A stretch of DNA of 34,572 nucleotides from Eubacterium sp. CAG:180 (GCA_000432435.1 HF993131.1:177716-212287); one strand, 5' to 3'; positions 15,274 through 24,540 are shown, counted from the first letter of the stretch. Numbers and translations: made by a program. The notes: a model not told the origin generated them from the letters alone.

Positions 15274-16017
15274 ATGACTTATAGTAATTTGATTGAACCT
15301 ATTTCTCCAAAAGAATCTCCCACGGAATTTCCGGATGCTTCGGTAGACGAAGATGACAATACGGACGGCGATATAAAACAGATTGTTGAGACGGGTTCGG
15401 TTACTGTTTCCAAAGACGGTCATTATATTCATTGCCTTACTGTGATAGGGCAGATTGAAGGGCATTTTATATTGCCGCCGCAAAATAAAACAACAAAATA
15501 TGAGCACGTTATACCTCAGCTTGTTGCTATAGAAGAAAGTAGAGATATAGAAGGTCTGATTATAATTTTGAATACCGTCGGTGGAGACATAGAAGCCGGG
15601 CTTGCACTTGCGGAACTTTTAAGCGGTATGAGAAAACCTACTGTATCGCTTGTTCTCGGCGGGGGGCATTCAATCGGCGTGCCGTTGGCGGTTTCCGCTA
15701 AAAAGTCTTTTATTGTTCCGTCGGCAACAATGACTGTGCATCCGGTGCGAATGAACGGGCTTGTACTCGGCGTTCCTCAAACATTGTCTTATTTTGATAA
15801 GATGCAGGAAAGAATAGTAAGATTTGTTGCAGATAATTCTTCGATGAAATCAGAAAGATTCAGAGAACTTATGACTGCAACCGGAGAACTCGTTATGGAT
15901 GTCGGAACGGTTCTTGACGGAGAAGCTGCTGTAAAAGAGGGCCTTATTGACAGTCTCGGCGGTTTATCCGATGCTCTTGATTGCCTTTACGGTATGATAA
16001 CAAAGGAGAATAGGTAG
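15274..16017 (+). CDS. tepA: TepA-like ClpP-fold protease (translocation-enhancing protein)
   Basis: The 247-residue protein has a ClpP/crotonase-fold protease domain (about 45-240). Seen are IILNTVGGDIEAGLALAELL, the nucleophile Ser in LGGGHSIGVPLA and the catalytic His in TMTVHPVRMNG. In Bacillus subtilis tepA lies directly before ylzJ and spoIIIE, the same order as here. The role there is linked to protein export and sporulation, perhaps as a signal-peptide peptidase. ATG 15274 is preferred, with TGGGGG upstream, over ATG 15250. The N-terminal 40 residues are acidic and disordered (PDASVDEDDNTDGD). Its TAG overlaps the ylzJ start by one base. Confidence 0.88.
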   Translation: MTYSNLIEPISPKESPTEFPDASVDEDDNTDGDIKQIVETGSVTVSKDGHYIHCLTVIGQIEGHFILPPQNKTTKYEHVIPQLVAIEESRDIEGLIIILNTVGGDIEAGLALAELLSGMRKPTVSLVLGGGHSIGVPLAVSAKKSFIVPSATMTVHPVRMNGLVLGVPQTLSYFDKMQERIVRFVADNSSMKSERFRELMTATGELVMDVGTVLDGEAAVKEGLIDSLGGLSDALDCLYGMITKENR

Positions 16018-16223
16018 TGGTTCTTTATTCTGTGATTTCGCCATATGAGATTTTTCCTTTTACGGCGCCGGAAAATTCAGTAAGGTCTATTGACGGTGGT
16101 TATGTGGAATATAGAAATATTAACGGAAAATGTACCGCAGTTTCTTTGCGTTCTACAAATCCGTATGATTATATATCTTCAAAATATTTTAATCCAAAAA
16201 TTCATTATCGGAGGATATTATGA
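16017..16223 (+). CDS. ylzJ: YlzJ-like protein
   Basis: The 68-residue protein starts at GTG 16017, overlapping the tepA stop by one base, after AAAGGAG. It begins LYSVISPYEIFP and ends NPYDYISSKYFNP, which fits the small YlzJ-like family always found between tepA and spoIIIE. Its function is unknown. Its last bases overlap the uppP ATG (ATGA), so tepA, ylzJ and uppP are translationally coupled. Confidence 0.82.
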   Translation: MVLYSVISPYEIFPFTAPENSVRSIDGGYVEYRNINGKCTAVSLRSTNPYDYISSKYFNPKIHYRRIL

Positions 16224-17086
16224 GTGTTTTAAAAGCTATTATTTTGGGCATAGTGCAGGGCGTTACCGAATTTCTACCGGTTTCGAGCAGTGGACATTTA
16301 TCACTCTTCCATTATCTGTTGGGAACCACAAGCGATACATCCCTTTTGTTTGATGTAATGCTTCACTTGGGAACTTTAATCGCAGTCTTTATTGTTTATT
16401 ACAAAACTATTTGGGCTCTTGTTATTGAGTTCTTTAAACTAATCAAGGACATTTTTACAGGTAAATTTAAATTTAAGGAAATTACCGGAACAAGAAAAAT
16501 GCTGATCATGTTTGTATTTTCGTGTATTCCGTTGCTTTTCTTGCTTATACCTGTGGGCGGCGGTCAAAAACTTATGGACGTTTGCGGCAGTTTTGCTGAG
16601 GATGATAACCTTTGGGTCGAGGGATTCAGTTTCCTGTTAACAGCTGTATTACTTCTCACTTCTACATATATATCAAAGAAAAAGAAGCTTGTTAGAGAAG
16701 TTAATACGACAGATGCGTTTGCCGTAGGTGTAGCTCAGGCGTTTGCTGCGGCTTTTCCCGGGCTTTCACGTTCCGGATCGACGATATCAACCGGTATGAT
16801 GTGCGGCGTAAACAAGGAGTATATGGTTCAGTATTCGTTCATTCTTGGTATTCCTGCAATAATTGCCGCTAATATATCTCAGACTAAAGATGCAATTGAA
16901 ATTCATCAAAGCATCGAAGTGTTGCCTACCGTGATAGGCATAATTACTGCAATGGTAGTAGGTGTTCTTTGCATTAAACTTCTTCAATGGATACTGAAAA
17001 AAGATATGTTTAAATATTTCGGATATTATTGCATAGCAATCGGTATATTTACGCTTGCGTGCCAGATATTCAAAATTCACTTTTAA
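16220..17086 (+). CDS. uppP: Undecaprenyl-diphosphate phosphatase (BacA/UppP)
   Basis: This 288-residue integral membrane enzyme removes a phosphate from undecaprenyl pyrophosphate, recycling the lipid carrier for peptidoglycan and giving bacitracin resistance when raised. The two active-site motifs are seen: GIVQGVTEFLPVSSSGH (residues 10-26, with Glu17 and His26) and FPGLSRSGSTIS (about 178-189, with the key Arg). About seven or eight membrane segments are visible. It starts after GGAGG at 16208 and sits between ylzJ and the FtsK gene, an insertion relative to the Bacillus order. Confidence 0.96.
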   Translation: MSVLKAIILGIVQGVTEFLPVSSSGHLSLFHYLLGTTSDTSLLFDVMLHLGTLIAVFIVYYKTIWALVIEFFKLIKDIFTGKFKFKEITGTRKMLIMFVFSCIPLLFLLIPVGGGQKLMDVCGSFAEDDNLWVEGFSFLLTAVLLLTSTYISKKKKLVREVNTTDAFAVGVAQAFAAAFPGLSRSGSTISTGMMCGVNKEYMVQYSFILGIPAIIAANISQTKDAIEIHQSIEVLPTVIGIITAMVVGVLCIKLLQWILKKDMFKYFGYYCIAIGIFTLACQIFKIHF

Positions 17087-17109
17087 TGATTTTAATGGAG
17101 CTGAATTAA

Positions 17110-19623
17110 ATGCCGGCAACAAAAAATAAGAAAGTTTCTCCGCCGAAAAGAGGAAAAAGACCTTCTTCTACAAAAAGCACAAAACAAAATGAAGAAAAAG
17201 CGGCGGCTAACAGGCAGCTTGCCGCAATAATTCTTTTTGCCGTTTCGGTCTTTTTTATATGTCTTTCGTTTATTAACGGAGGAGGCTTGTGGGGTGTTTT
17301 ACGGACTCTCAGTTTTGGCCTTTTCGGCTTCTCGGCATTTATATGGCCGTTGATTTTAATATATATTGCAGTTATGGCTACGCTTGATAAGACCGACCAA
17401 AAAATCGGAGTTAAGATTTTTGAGGCCGCAATGCTGATAATACTTTTATCCGCTGCTATACATATTTTCGGCTTTCACGGGGTTGTTGACTTTTCGGAAA
17501 ATGTTATAGATGCCTACAATGCTTATAGATTTGACGGTTCACTTGTCGGCAGCGGCGCTGTCGGCGCAATAATAGGCGGTGCGATATTGCTTGCTACCGG
17601 CAGCAGCAAGCCGGCTGCGATAGCTATTATTTTGATATTAATGTTCTTGTTTTTAATGCTGATGACCGGGACAACCTTAAAAAAATTGATGAAGGGTGTT
17701 TACAGTCCTGTCAAGAAAGTCAGTGAGTATCGTGAGGAAAAGCTTGAGCAGCTCGCGAGTGCGGAAGAGCGAAATCGAGAGTCATTTAATCCCGATGTTG
17801 ATTTAGGCCCGGAGCCGGTTACGGAAAAATCAGCAAAGAAATCAAAGAAAACAGCCGATATTGTCAAATTTGATAATGTGGATAAAAAAGAACAAGACGA
17901 AGCTGAAACAAATGAACTTACGGAGTCAAAACCGGTGCTTCTTGATGATATAATTAAAAAGATGAACGGTGACGAAGCAAATTCACAAATTTCAAAACCG
18001 ATAGAAGAAGCTGCAAAAAGCTCTGCGTCTGCTTCTGCGTTAAAATCGGTAAAAGGCACCTTATCCGATGATGAAAATGACAAACCGAAAGCCGAATATC
18101 AATTGCCTTCGTTAGATTGTCTGGCCGAGCCTAAAAACGGCCGAAATGTTAAATATGAGGACGAACTCAAGGCGAATGCCACTAAGCTTGTTGATACTCT
18201 TAAGAGTTTTGGGGTTGAAACAAGAATTGTTGATATAAGCAGGGGACCGTCGGTAACTCGCTATGAAATCCAGCCTGCCGCAGGTGTTAAAATCAGCCGA
18301 ATAACCAATCTCTCGGACGATATAGCATTAAACCTTGCAGCTTCGGGTGTCAGAATTGAAGCTCCGATACCTAATAAGGCGGCTGTCGGAATAGAAGTGC
18401 CGAATAAAAACCGTTCTACGGTTACTCTGCGCGAAATTATAGATACAGATCAATACAGAAATGCGAAATCAAAGCTCTTTGTCGCGTTGGGCAAAGATAT
18501 TGCGGGAAATTGTACATATGCAGACCTTGCCAAAATGCCGCACCTTTTGGTTGCCGGCACTACCGGTTCAGGTAAATCTGTATGCCTTAACTCGATGATT
18601 GTCAGCATACTTTATAATGCAAAACCCGATGAAGTTAAGCTTCTTATGATAGACCCGAAGCAGGTTGAATTTACGGTCTATAACGGAATTCCGCATCTTA
18701 TAGTTCCTGTTGTATCGGACCCGCGTAAAGCTTCGGGTGCTCTTGCGTGGGCGGTTACCGAAATGTTGTCAAGATACAAAACTTTTTCGGATAACAATGT
18801 GCGCGACATCAGCGGCTATAACAGCATATGCGAGAGTATCGGTCAGAAAAAAATGCCGCAAATCGTTATTTTTATTGATGAGCTATCAGACCTTATGATG
18901 GCAGCGCCGCACGAGGTAGAAGATTCTATTTGTCGTCTTGCTCAAATGGCACGTGCTGCGGGAATGCACCTTGTTATTGCCACTCAAAGACCGTCTGTTG
19001 ACGTAATTACAGGTCTTATTAAAGCTAATATTCCCAGTCGTATCTCATTAAAGGTTTCATCCCAAATCGATTCGCGCACCATAATTGATACGGCAGGAGC
19101 TGAAAAGCTTTTAGGTAATGGCGACCTTTTATTCTACCCGGTAGGAATTGCAAAGCCTCAACGTATACAGGGTTGCTTTCTTTCGGATAAAGAAGTAGAA
19201 ACTGTTGTTGACTTCATTAAAAAGCAGGAGAAATCTTCTTATGACGATGAAGTAATGAATGAAATCGAGCGACAGGCTGCAATGGAAAAGAAGAAAAACG
19301 GCGGAGCTGTTTCGGACGGTGATGATTCCGACGGCGAAACAGACGAAATGGTTCCGAAAGCAATAGAGGTTGTCGTTGATGCGCAGATGGCTTCTACAAC
19401 CCTGCTTCAAAGAAAACTTAAGCTCGGTTATGCAAGAGCCGCAAGAATTATAGATACTCTTGAAGAGCGAAATATTATAGGTCCGTATGAAGGCAGTAAA
19501 CCGAGAAAAGTTCTCGTAACAAAGCAACAGTGGTATGAGATGAATGCTTTGGCACAGGGTGGAGCTGCAAAAGATTATACTGCCTCCGATGAAAAAAACG
19601 ATGATACGGAAATTCCGGAGTAA
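17110..19623 (+). CDS. spoIIIE: FtsK/SpoIIIE DNA translocase
   Basis: The 837-residue protein pumps DNA through the division or sporulation septum. Residues 1-30 are basic; membrane segments lie at about 37-57, 60-93, 104-123, 146-164 and 168-190. A charged, Lys/Glu/Ala-rich linker (200-340) leads to the alpha/beta/gamma motor: Walker A GTTGSGKS near 483, Walker B with FIDELSDLM near 588, ATQRPSVDVITG, and a C-terminal gamma winged helix (about 757-805, RKLKLGYARAARIID) that reads KOPS/SRS sequences. Placement after tepA-ylzJ favours SpoIIIE, but with no other copy in view it may serve both roles. Confidence 0.95.
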   Translation: MPATKNKKVSPPKRGKRPSSTKSTKQNEEKAAANRQLAAIILFAVSVFFICLSFINGGGLWGVLRTLSFGLFGFSAFIWPLILIYIAVMATLDKTDQKIGVKIFEAAMLIILLSAAIHIFGFHGVVDFSENVIDAYNAYRFDGSLVGSGAVGAIIGGAILLATGSSKPAAIAIILILMFLFLMLMTGTTLKKLMKGVYSPVKKVSEYREEKLEQLASAEERNRESFNPDVDLGPEPVTEKSAKKSKKTADIVKFDNVDKKEQDEAETNELTESKPVLLDDIIKKMNGDEANSQISKPIEEAAKSSASASALKSVKGTLSDDENDKPKAEYQLPSLDCLAEPKNGRNVKYEDELKANATKLVDTLKSFGVETRIVDISRGPSVTRYEIQPAAGVKISRITNLSDDIALNLAASGVRIEAPIPNKAAVGIEVPNKNRSTVTLREIIDTDQYRNAKSKLFVALGKDIAGNCTYADLAKMPHLLVAGTTGSGKSVCLNSMIVSILYNAKPDEVKLLMIDPKQVEFTVYNGIPHLIVPVVSDPRKASGALAWAVTEMLSRYKTFSDNNVRDISGYNSICESIGQKKMPQIVIFIDELSDLMMAAPHEVEDSICRLAQMARAAGMHLVIATQRPSVDVITGLIKANIPSRISLKVSSQIDSRTIIDTAGAEKLLGNGDLLFYPVGIAKPQRIQGCFLSDKEVETVVDFIKKQEKSSYDDEVMNEIERQAAMEKKKNGGAVSDGDDSDGETDEMVPKAIEVVVDAQMASTTLLQRKLKLGYARAARIIDTLEERNIIGPYEGSKPRKVLVTKQQWYEMNALAQGGAAKDYTASDEKNDDTEIPE

Positions 19624-19626
19624 ATT

Positions 19627-21498
19627 ATGAATGGTTTCTTACCTGTAACAAAAGAAGAAATGATTGCGCTCGGATGGGATAGCCCTGATTTTGTTTATGT
19701 TTCCGGTGACGCATATGTGGATCATCCCAGCTTTGGTGCAGCTATAATTACACGTGTGCTGGCATCTCAAGGATTTCGGGTGTGTATGCTGTCGCAGCCT
19801 AATTGGAAAAACACATGCGATTTTATGCGTTTCGGCAGGCCGAAGTATGGCTTTTTGCTCTCTTCCGGCAATATTGATTCTATGGTTGCTCATTACACCG
19901 TAGCTAAAAAGCCTCGAAGTAAGGACGCGTATTCTCCCGGCGGAAAAATGGGAAAAAGACCTGATAGAGCCGTAATCGTTTATTGTAAAAAAATCAGAGA
20001 AGCTTATAATAACATTCCTATAATAATAGGCGGGCTTGAGGCTTCGCTTCGCAGATTTGCTCATTACGATTATTGGGAAGATAAGCTACGACCCTCGATT
20101 CTTTTTGACTCGGGGGCTGATTTGCTTATTTACGGAATGGGAGAAAAGCAAACGCTTGAAGTGGCGAACAGGCTGAAAAACGGTGAAGATATACATTTGA
20201 TGCATGACATTAACGGAACATGCTATGCTGTTCCTGTTTCCGAAACTCCGCTGTACGGTAAAGAATGTCCATCTTACGAGAATGTATTGAAATCCAAAAA
20301 GGAATATGCTGTTTCAGTGAGAATTGAGCAGGATGAGCAGGATCATATTCGCGGAAAGCTTCTGAAGCAGCGTCACGGTAATATGATGCTTGTGCAGAAT
20401 CCGCCGATGTCTCCGTTAACAAGAGATGAGCTTGACTTCGTTTATTCTCTTCCTTATACTCGTGAGTATCACCCTATGTATGAAGAATTTGGCGGAGTTC
20501 CGGGGCTTGAAGAAGTAAAGTTTTCGATAACACACAACCGCGGCTGTTTCGGCGCGTGTAACTTTTGCTCGTTAGCATTTCACCAGGGGCGGTTTGTTAC
20601 ATCAAGAAGCAAAAAGTCCGTTCTCGCCGAGGCTGAAAAACTGAAACAATTACCTGATTTTAAAGGGTATATACATGATGTAGGAGGCCCAACTGCAAAC
20701 TTTAGGTATCCTTCGTGTGAAAAACAGTTAAAAAACGGCTTGTGTAAAGGTAAAAAATGCTTGGCTCCGAGTGCTTGTCCCGCTCTTAAAGCGGATGAAA
20801 CTGAATATTTAGATATTTTAAGAGAACTGAGAAGGATTCCGGGCATCAAAAAAGTTTTTATTCGCTCCGGTATAAGATATGATTTTATGCTAAAGGATAA
20901 AAATAATGATTTTTTCAAAGAACTTGTAAAATATCATATAAGCGGGCAGCTAAAGGTTGCACCGGAGCATTGCTCCGCCGCAGTTCTCGACAAAATGGGT
21001 AAACCGCATATAGACGCTTACATAGAATTTTCAAAAAAGTATTTTGATTATACTAAGCGTATTGGGAAGGAACAGTATCTTGTCCCATATCTAATGTCTT
21101 CACATCCGGGAGCCACTCTAAAGGATGCGGTTAAGCTTGCGGAATTTATAAAAAAAGAACATTTGCACCCGGAGCAAGTGCAGGATTATTATCCCACTCC
21201 GGGAACAATTTCAACTGCAATGTTTTATACGGAACTTGACCCGTATACACTTGAGCCTGTGTATGTGGCGAAAAATCCGCATGATAAGGCCATGCAAAGA
21301 GCACTAATGCAGTATTTTAATCCGAAAAATTATGATCTTGTTGAAGAGGCACTTAAACGCGCCGGGAGACAGGATTTAATCGGCCTCGGAAGCAATTGTC
21401 TTATAAAGCCGCGTCCCGGAACAAAACAAACCAAAGCAAAACAATCTTACGGTAAAAATGGTAACAACAGATATGGCAAAAAGAAGAAAAACAAATAA
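19627..21498 (+). CDS. YgiQ-type radical SAM protein
   Basis: The 623-residue protein begins 4 bases after the spoIIIE stop. Radical SAM cysteines are C307, C311 and C314 in GCFGACNFCSLAFHQG. The N-terminal part (1-200) is the YgiQ domain (VSGDAYVDHPSFGAAII, IGGLEASLRRFAHYDYW), and the C-terminal third includes KVAPEHCSAAVLDKMGKP and YYPTPGTISTAM. The family is named UPF0313/YgiQ; its reaction is not established. The last 30 residues are very Lys/Asn-rich and basic (GKNGNNRYGKKKKNK), perhaps RNA-binding. Its 3' end overlaps the next gene. Confidence 0.93.
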   Translation: MNGFLPVTKEEMIALGWDSPDFVYVSGDAYVDHPSFGAAIITRVLASQGFRVCMLSQPNWKNTCDFMRFGRPKYGFLLSSGNIDSMVAHYTVAKKPRSKDAYSPGGKMGKRPDRAVIVYCKKIREAYNNIPIIIGGLEASLRRFAHYDYWEDKLRPSILFDSGADLLIYGMGEKQTLEVANRLKNGEDIHLMHDINGTCYAVPVSETPLYGKECPSYENVLKSKKEYAVSVRIEQDEQDHIRGKLLKQRHGNMMLVQNPPMSPLTRDELDFVYSLPYTREYHPMYEEFGGVPGLEEVKFSITHNRGCFGACNFCSLAFHQGRFVTSRSKKSVLAEAEKLKQLPDFKGYIHDVGGPTANFRYPSCEKQLKNGLCKGKKCLAPSACPALKADETEYLDILRELRRIPGIKKVFIRSGIRYDFMLKDKNNDFFKELVKYHISGQLKVAPEHCSAAVLDKMGKPHIDAYIEFSKKYFDYTKRIGKEQYLVPYLMSSHPGATLKDAVKLAEFIKKEHLHPEQVQDYYPTPGTISTAMFYTELDPYTLEPVYVAKNPHDKAMQRALMQYFNPKNYDLVEEALKRAGRQDLIGLGSNCLIKPRPGTKQTKAKQSYGKNGNNRYGKKKKNK

Positions 21499-22405
21499 AA
21501 AGCAGATATTGATATTCGCAATTATCGCTGTTTTGTTTATGGTTTCCGTTGTAATTACATATTTCCCGGGAAAGGTGTTTCCTACTTGGAGTTCGATTTA
21601 CCGTTATGCCGGGGTGAATGAGACTGCGAGTACAGACACATATCCGTTTATGGTGAGCTATTTGGACGTCGGTCAAGCTGATTGTGAGCTTATAACCTGC
21701 GGCGGTCAAGCTGTCCTGATTGATTCCGGAGATATAGACGCATACGATAAAGTTGCCGCTTATCTTAATGCTCTTGACATTAAAAAAATAGACTATTTTA
21801 TTTTGACACACGCACATTCCGACCATATCGGCAGTGCCGCAAAAATTATTCAAAATTTTGAAATCACCAATATAATTATGCCGCGTTATACAGAGCAGAA
21901 TATGCCCGATACAAACATTTATACAAATTTGCTTCAGGCTATATCCGAGAGCGGTGCAACGGCTTATGCCGCAACTCCCGGAGACAGATATGATTTAAAC
22001 GGATTTTGTTTTTCTGTTTTGGCACCTAATGCCGATTATGAGGAGCTGAATAATTCTTCGGTGGTTATTAAGGCGACTTACGGTAAAAATTCATTTTTAT
22101 TTATGGGCGATGCCGAGAAAAAATCCGAAAAAGATATTTTAAATGCCGGATTTGATGTTTCGGCGAATGTGATAAAGCTCGGGCATCACGGCAGTAAGAC
22201 ATCTTCTTCGGAAGTTTTTCTGAAATCTGTTAACCCTACGCTTGCAATTATATCTTGCGGCGTGAATAATCAATATAATCTGCCGTCTGAAAAAACTCTC
22301 GATATGCTCGACAAGCTCGGTATTCAGTATAAGCGTACCGATGTGAGCGGTACGATTGTTGTTGGCAGCGACGGTGAACACATTTATGTATCAACGGAGA
22401 AATAG
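21473..22405 (+). CDS. Secreted or membrane-anchored ComEC-type metallo-beta-lactamase-fold hydrolase
   Basis: The protein (310 residues from ATG 21473; ATG 21458 is also possible and neither has a good ribosome site) overlaps the ygiQ end by 26 bases. A basic start MAKRRKTNKK precedes one membrane segment (QILIFAIIAVLFMVSVVITYF). The outside domain matches the free-standing C-terminal hydrolase of ComEC: SYLDVGQADCELI, the metal motif THAHSDHIGSA, FLFMGDAEKKSEKD and IKLGHHGSKTSSS. ComEC domains of this kind are thought to degrade one DNA strand during uptake. It could aid DNA uptake or nutrient scavenging; the DUF3006 partner follows directly. Confidence 0.9.
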   Translation: MAKRRKTNKKQILIFAIIAVLFMVSVVITYFPGKVFPTWSSIYRYAGVNETASTDTYPFMVSYLDVGQADCELITCGGQAVLIDSGDIDAYDKVAAYLNALDIKKIDYFILTHAHSDHIGSAAKIIQNFEITNIIMPRYTEQNMPDTNIYTNLLQAISESGATAYAATPGDRYDLNGFCFSVLAPNADYEELNNSSVVIKATYGKNSFLFMGDAEKKSEKDILNAGFDVSANVIKLGHHGSKTSSSEVFLKSVNPTLAIISCGVNNQYNLPSEKTLDMLDKLGIQYKRTDVSGTIVVGSDGEHIYVSTEK

Positions 22406-22407
22406 CT

Positions 22408-22635
22408 ATGGATGAGTTTTTTGTTGTAGACAGGGTTGAAAACAATATTGCGGTTTTAGAGTGTCCCGACGGTAAGTTCTTAAATGTTGAGGTTGATTCA
22501 TTGCCTTTTAAAGTCAGAGAGGGCAATGTTTTATTAAAACAATCGGACGGTACATTTACGTTGTCAAATGACGAAGAGAAAAAAAGAAAAGCCCAAGCCT
22601 ATTCTCTTCAGGAAAAAATTTTCGGTAATAGGTGA
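22408..22635 (+). CDS. DUF3006 family protein
   Basis: The 75-residue protein (FVVDRVENNIAVLECPDG, then VREGNVL near 42) is a small beta-rich DUF3006 domain followed by a basic helix. In Firmicutes this family often sits directly after ComEC-like metallo-beta-lactamase genes, as here (2-base gap). Function unknown. It ends the tepA-to-DUF3006 rightward block; no terminator is seen before the rpsB promoter. Confidence 0.85.
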   Translation: MDEFFVVDRVENNIAVLECPDGKFLNVEVDSLPFKVREGNVLLKQSDGTFTLSNDEEKKRKAQAYSLQEKIFGNR

Positions 22636-22642
22636 AAAAGAC

Positions 22643-22671
22643 TTGCATTTACATTTAAATAATGGTATAAT
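22643..22671 (+). promoter_or_regulatory. rpsB promoter
   Basis: TTGCAT (22643-22648), 17 bases, TATAAT (22666-22671): a strong sigma-A promoter starting 8 bases after the DUF3006 stop and leaving a leader of about 95 bases before rpsB. Confidence 0.88.
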
Positions 22672-22677
22672 GCTTCC

Positions 22678-22750
22678 GCAATTCGCACGCATGGTGATTA
22701 TCGCAAAATTGCATTTTTATGTCTTGCGTTAAAGTGATCTGTGCGGAGGA
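22678..22750 (+). promoter_or_regulatory. Structured leader of rpsB (candidate S2 autoregulatory element)
   Basis: The leader can close with CGCAC (22684-22688) and GTGCG (22741-22745), a stem that ends next to the first purine-rich box. Within it CGCAA (22702-22706) pairs with TTGCG (22734-22738), and two GTGAT copies (22693-22697, 22733 region onward at AAGTGATCT) flank the inner arm. Ribosomal protein S2 controls rpsB-tsf in several bacteria through its leader. The structure here is read by eye and not matched to a known family. Confidence 0.45.
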
Positions 22751-22771
22751 TAAAATAAGGAGGACAAAACA

Positions 22772-23521
22772 ATGTCAGTAGTATCAATGAAACAGCTTCT
22801 TGAAGCCGGTGTACATTTCGGTCACCAGACAAGAAGATGGAACCCGAAAATGGCTGAGTACATTTTCACAGAAAGAAACGGAATTTATATCATCGACCTT
22901 CAGAAAACGGTCAAAAAGCTTGAAGAAGCTTATATGTTTGTTCGTGATCTTGCAGCCAACGGTGAGGAAATCCTTTTCGTAGGTACCAAAAAGCAGGCTC
23001 AGGATTCTATTAAAGAAGAAGCCGCTCGTTGCGAAATGCCTTATGTTAACGCTCGTTGGCTCGGCGGTATGCTTACCAACTTCACTACAATTAAGCAGAG
23101 AATTAAGAGACTCGGTCAGCTTGAGGCAATGAAAGAGGACGGCACATTCGATATGCTTCCCAAGAAAGAAGTTGCTAAGCTCGAGCTTGAAATCGAAAAG
23201 CTTGAAAAGTTTATGGGCGGTATAACCGAAATGAAGAAACAGCCGGCTGCTATGTTTATAGTAGACCCGAGAAAAGAGAGAATAGCTGTTGCAGAGGCTA
23301 AGAAGCTTCACATTCCGATTATCGCTATTGTTGACACAAACTGCGATCCCGATGAAATCGATTATGTTATCCCCGGTAACGATGACGCTATCCGTGCCGT
23401 AAAACTTATCGCCGGTGCTATGGCTGACGCGGTTATCGAGGGCAAGCAGGGTATGCAGGGCGCTGCAGCTGCAGAAGCTGAAGACAACGCTGATGCAGAA
23501 ACCGAAGCTGCTGCGGAATAA
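22772..23521 (+). CDS. rpsB: 30S ribosomal protein S2
   Basis: S2 is a late-assembling protein of the small subunit that binds between head and body and contacts S1 when present. The 249-residue protein has the usual VVSMKQLLEAGVHFGHQTRRWNPKM start, FVGTKKQAQDSI, ARWLGGMLTNF and IVDTNCDPDEIDYVIPGNDDA. The C-terminal 25 residues are Ala/Glu-rich. The ATG follows a perfect AAGGAGG. tsf follows after 70 bases, the almost universal rpsB-tsf pair. Confidence 0.98.
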   Translation: MSVVSMKQLLEAGVHFGHQTRRWNPKMAEYIFTERNGIYIIDLQKTVKKLEEAYMFVRDLAANGEEILFVGTKKQAQDSIKEEAARCEMPYVNARWLGGMLTNFTTIKQRIKRLGQLEAMKEDGTFDMLPKKEVAKLELEIEKLEKFMGGITEMKKQPAAMFIVDPRKERIAVAEAKKLHIPIIAIVDTNCDPDEIDYVIPGNDDAIRAVKLIAGAMADAVIEGKQGMQGAAAAEAEDNADAETEAAAE

Positions 23522-23536
23522 TTTTGAAGGAAGCAA

Positions 23537-23558
23537 AGCCCGTGCTTTAGTGCGGGCT
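23537..23558 (+). terminator. Attenuator-like hairpin between rpsB and tsf
   Basis: A 9-bp stem, AGCCCGTGC with GTGCGGGCT, around a TTTA loop, followed by CTGTTTAAGTTT, an imperfect T-tract. It is likely a partial terminator that sets the S2 to EF-Ts ratio. Confidence 0.65.
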
Positions 23559-23591
23559 CTGTTTAAGTTTAATTAACTGGAGGAATAAATT

Positions 23592-24521
23592 ATGGCATTT
23601 ACTGCAAGTGATGTAAAAGCTCTTCGCGAGAAAACCGGCGTTGGCATGATGGATTGCAAAAAAGCACTCGTTGAGTCTGACGGCGATATGGATAAGGCAA
23701 TAGATTTTCTCAGAGAAAAAGGTCTTGCCGCAGCTACCAAGAAGGCAAGCAGAATTGCTGCCGAGGGCGTAGTTATGGCTTACACCGATGAAGCAAAGCA
23801 GACAAGCGTTATTATCGAGGTCAATTCAGAGACCGATTTCGTTGCAAAGAACAATAAGTTCCAGAACTTTGTTCTCAGCGTTGCTAAGACTGTTATAAAT
23901 GAAGATCCCAAAGATGTTGACGATCTTCTTACAAAGAAGCTTGACGGAAGCGACAGAACAGTTCAGGAAAATCTTCAGGATATGGTTCTTGCTATCGGTG
24001 AGAATATGAAGATTCGCCGTTTTGAAAGAGTTACCGGTATTGCCGCAACTTACATTCATGCGGGCGGTGCAGTAGGCGTTCTTGTATCTTTTGATACCGA
24101 TGAAAAGACTGCCGCGGCTGCTGAATTTAAGGAGATGGGCAAGGACGTTGCAATGCAGATTGCCGCAATGTCTCCCGCTTATCTTGACAGAGCAAGCGTT
24201 CCCGCAAGCGTTATTGAGCATGAGAGCGAGATAATCAAGGCTCAGCTCGCTGAGGATCCTAAGATGGCAGGCAAGCCCGATCAGGTTCTTGCTAAGATTG
24301 CCGAGGGTAAAGTCGGCAAGTATTATAAAGAAAACTGCCTTCTTGAACAGGAGTTCGTTAAGGACGGTAGCATGAATGTTCAGAAGTATGTTGACTCCGT
24401 AGCTAAGAAGCTCGGCGCAGACATCAAGGTTACCGCTTTCATCCGCTATGCTAAAGGCGAAGGCCTTGAGAAGAAAGAAGAAAACTTTGCCGATGAAATT
24501 GCCAATATGGTTAAGGGCTAA
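23592..24521 (+). CDS. tsf: Elongation factor Ts
   Basis: EF-Ts exchanges GDP for GTP on EF-Tu. The 309-residue protein has the N-terminal UBA-like domain with VKALREKTGVGMMDCKKAL and the core motifs EVNSETDFVAKN (EF-Tu contact Asp/Phe) and IAAMSPAYLDRASVP. A C-terminal region with YYKENCLLEQEFVKD completes it. Length is as in other Firmicutes. The start follows TGGAGGA, and a clear terminator follows the stop. Confidence 0.98.
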   Translation: MAFTASDVKALREKTGVGMMDCKKALVESDGDMDKAIDFLREKGLAAATKKASRIAAEGVVMAYTDEAKQTSVIIEVNSETDFVAKNNKFQNFVLSVAKTVINEDPKDVDDLLTKKLDGSDRTVQENLQDMVLAIGENMKIRRFERVTGIAATYIHAGGAVGVLVSFDTDEKTAAAAEFKEMGKDVAMQIAAMSPAYLDRASVPASVIEHESEIIKAQLAEDPKMAGKPDQVLAKIAEGKVGKYYKENCLLEQEFVKDGSMNVQKYVDSVAKKLGADIKVTAFIRYAKGEGLEKKEENFADEIANMVKG

Positions 24522-24540
24522 TATTTTCTGATATTAAAGA

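Noticed and set aside
22784..23536. 250-residue - strand frame opposite rpsB
   Set aside because: Exact shadow of S2, Ser/Phe/Cys-rich, no ribosome site.
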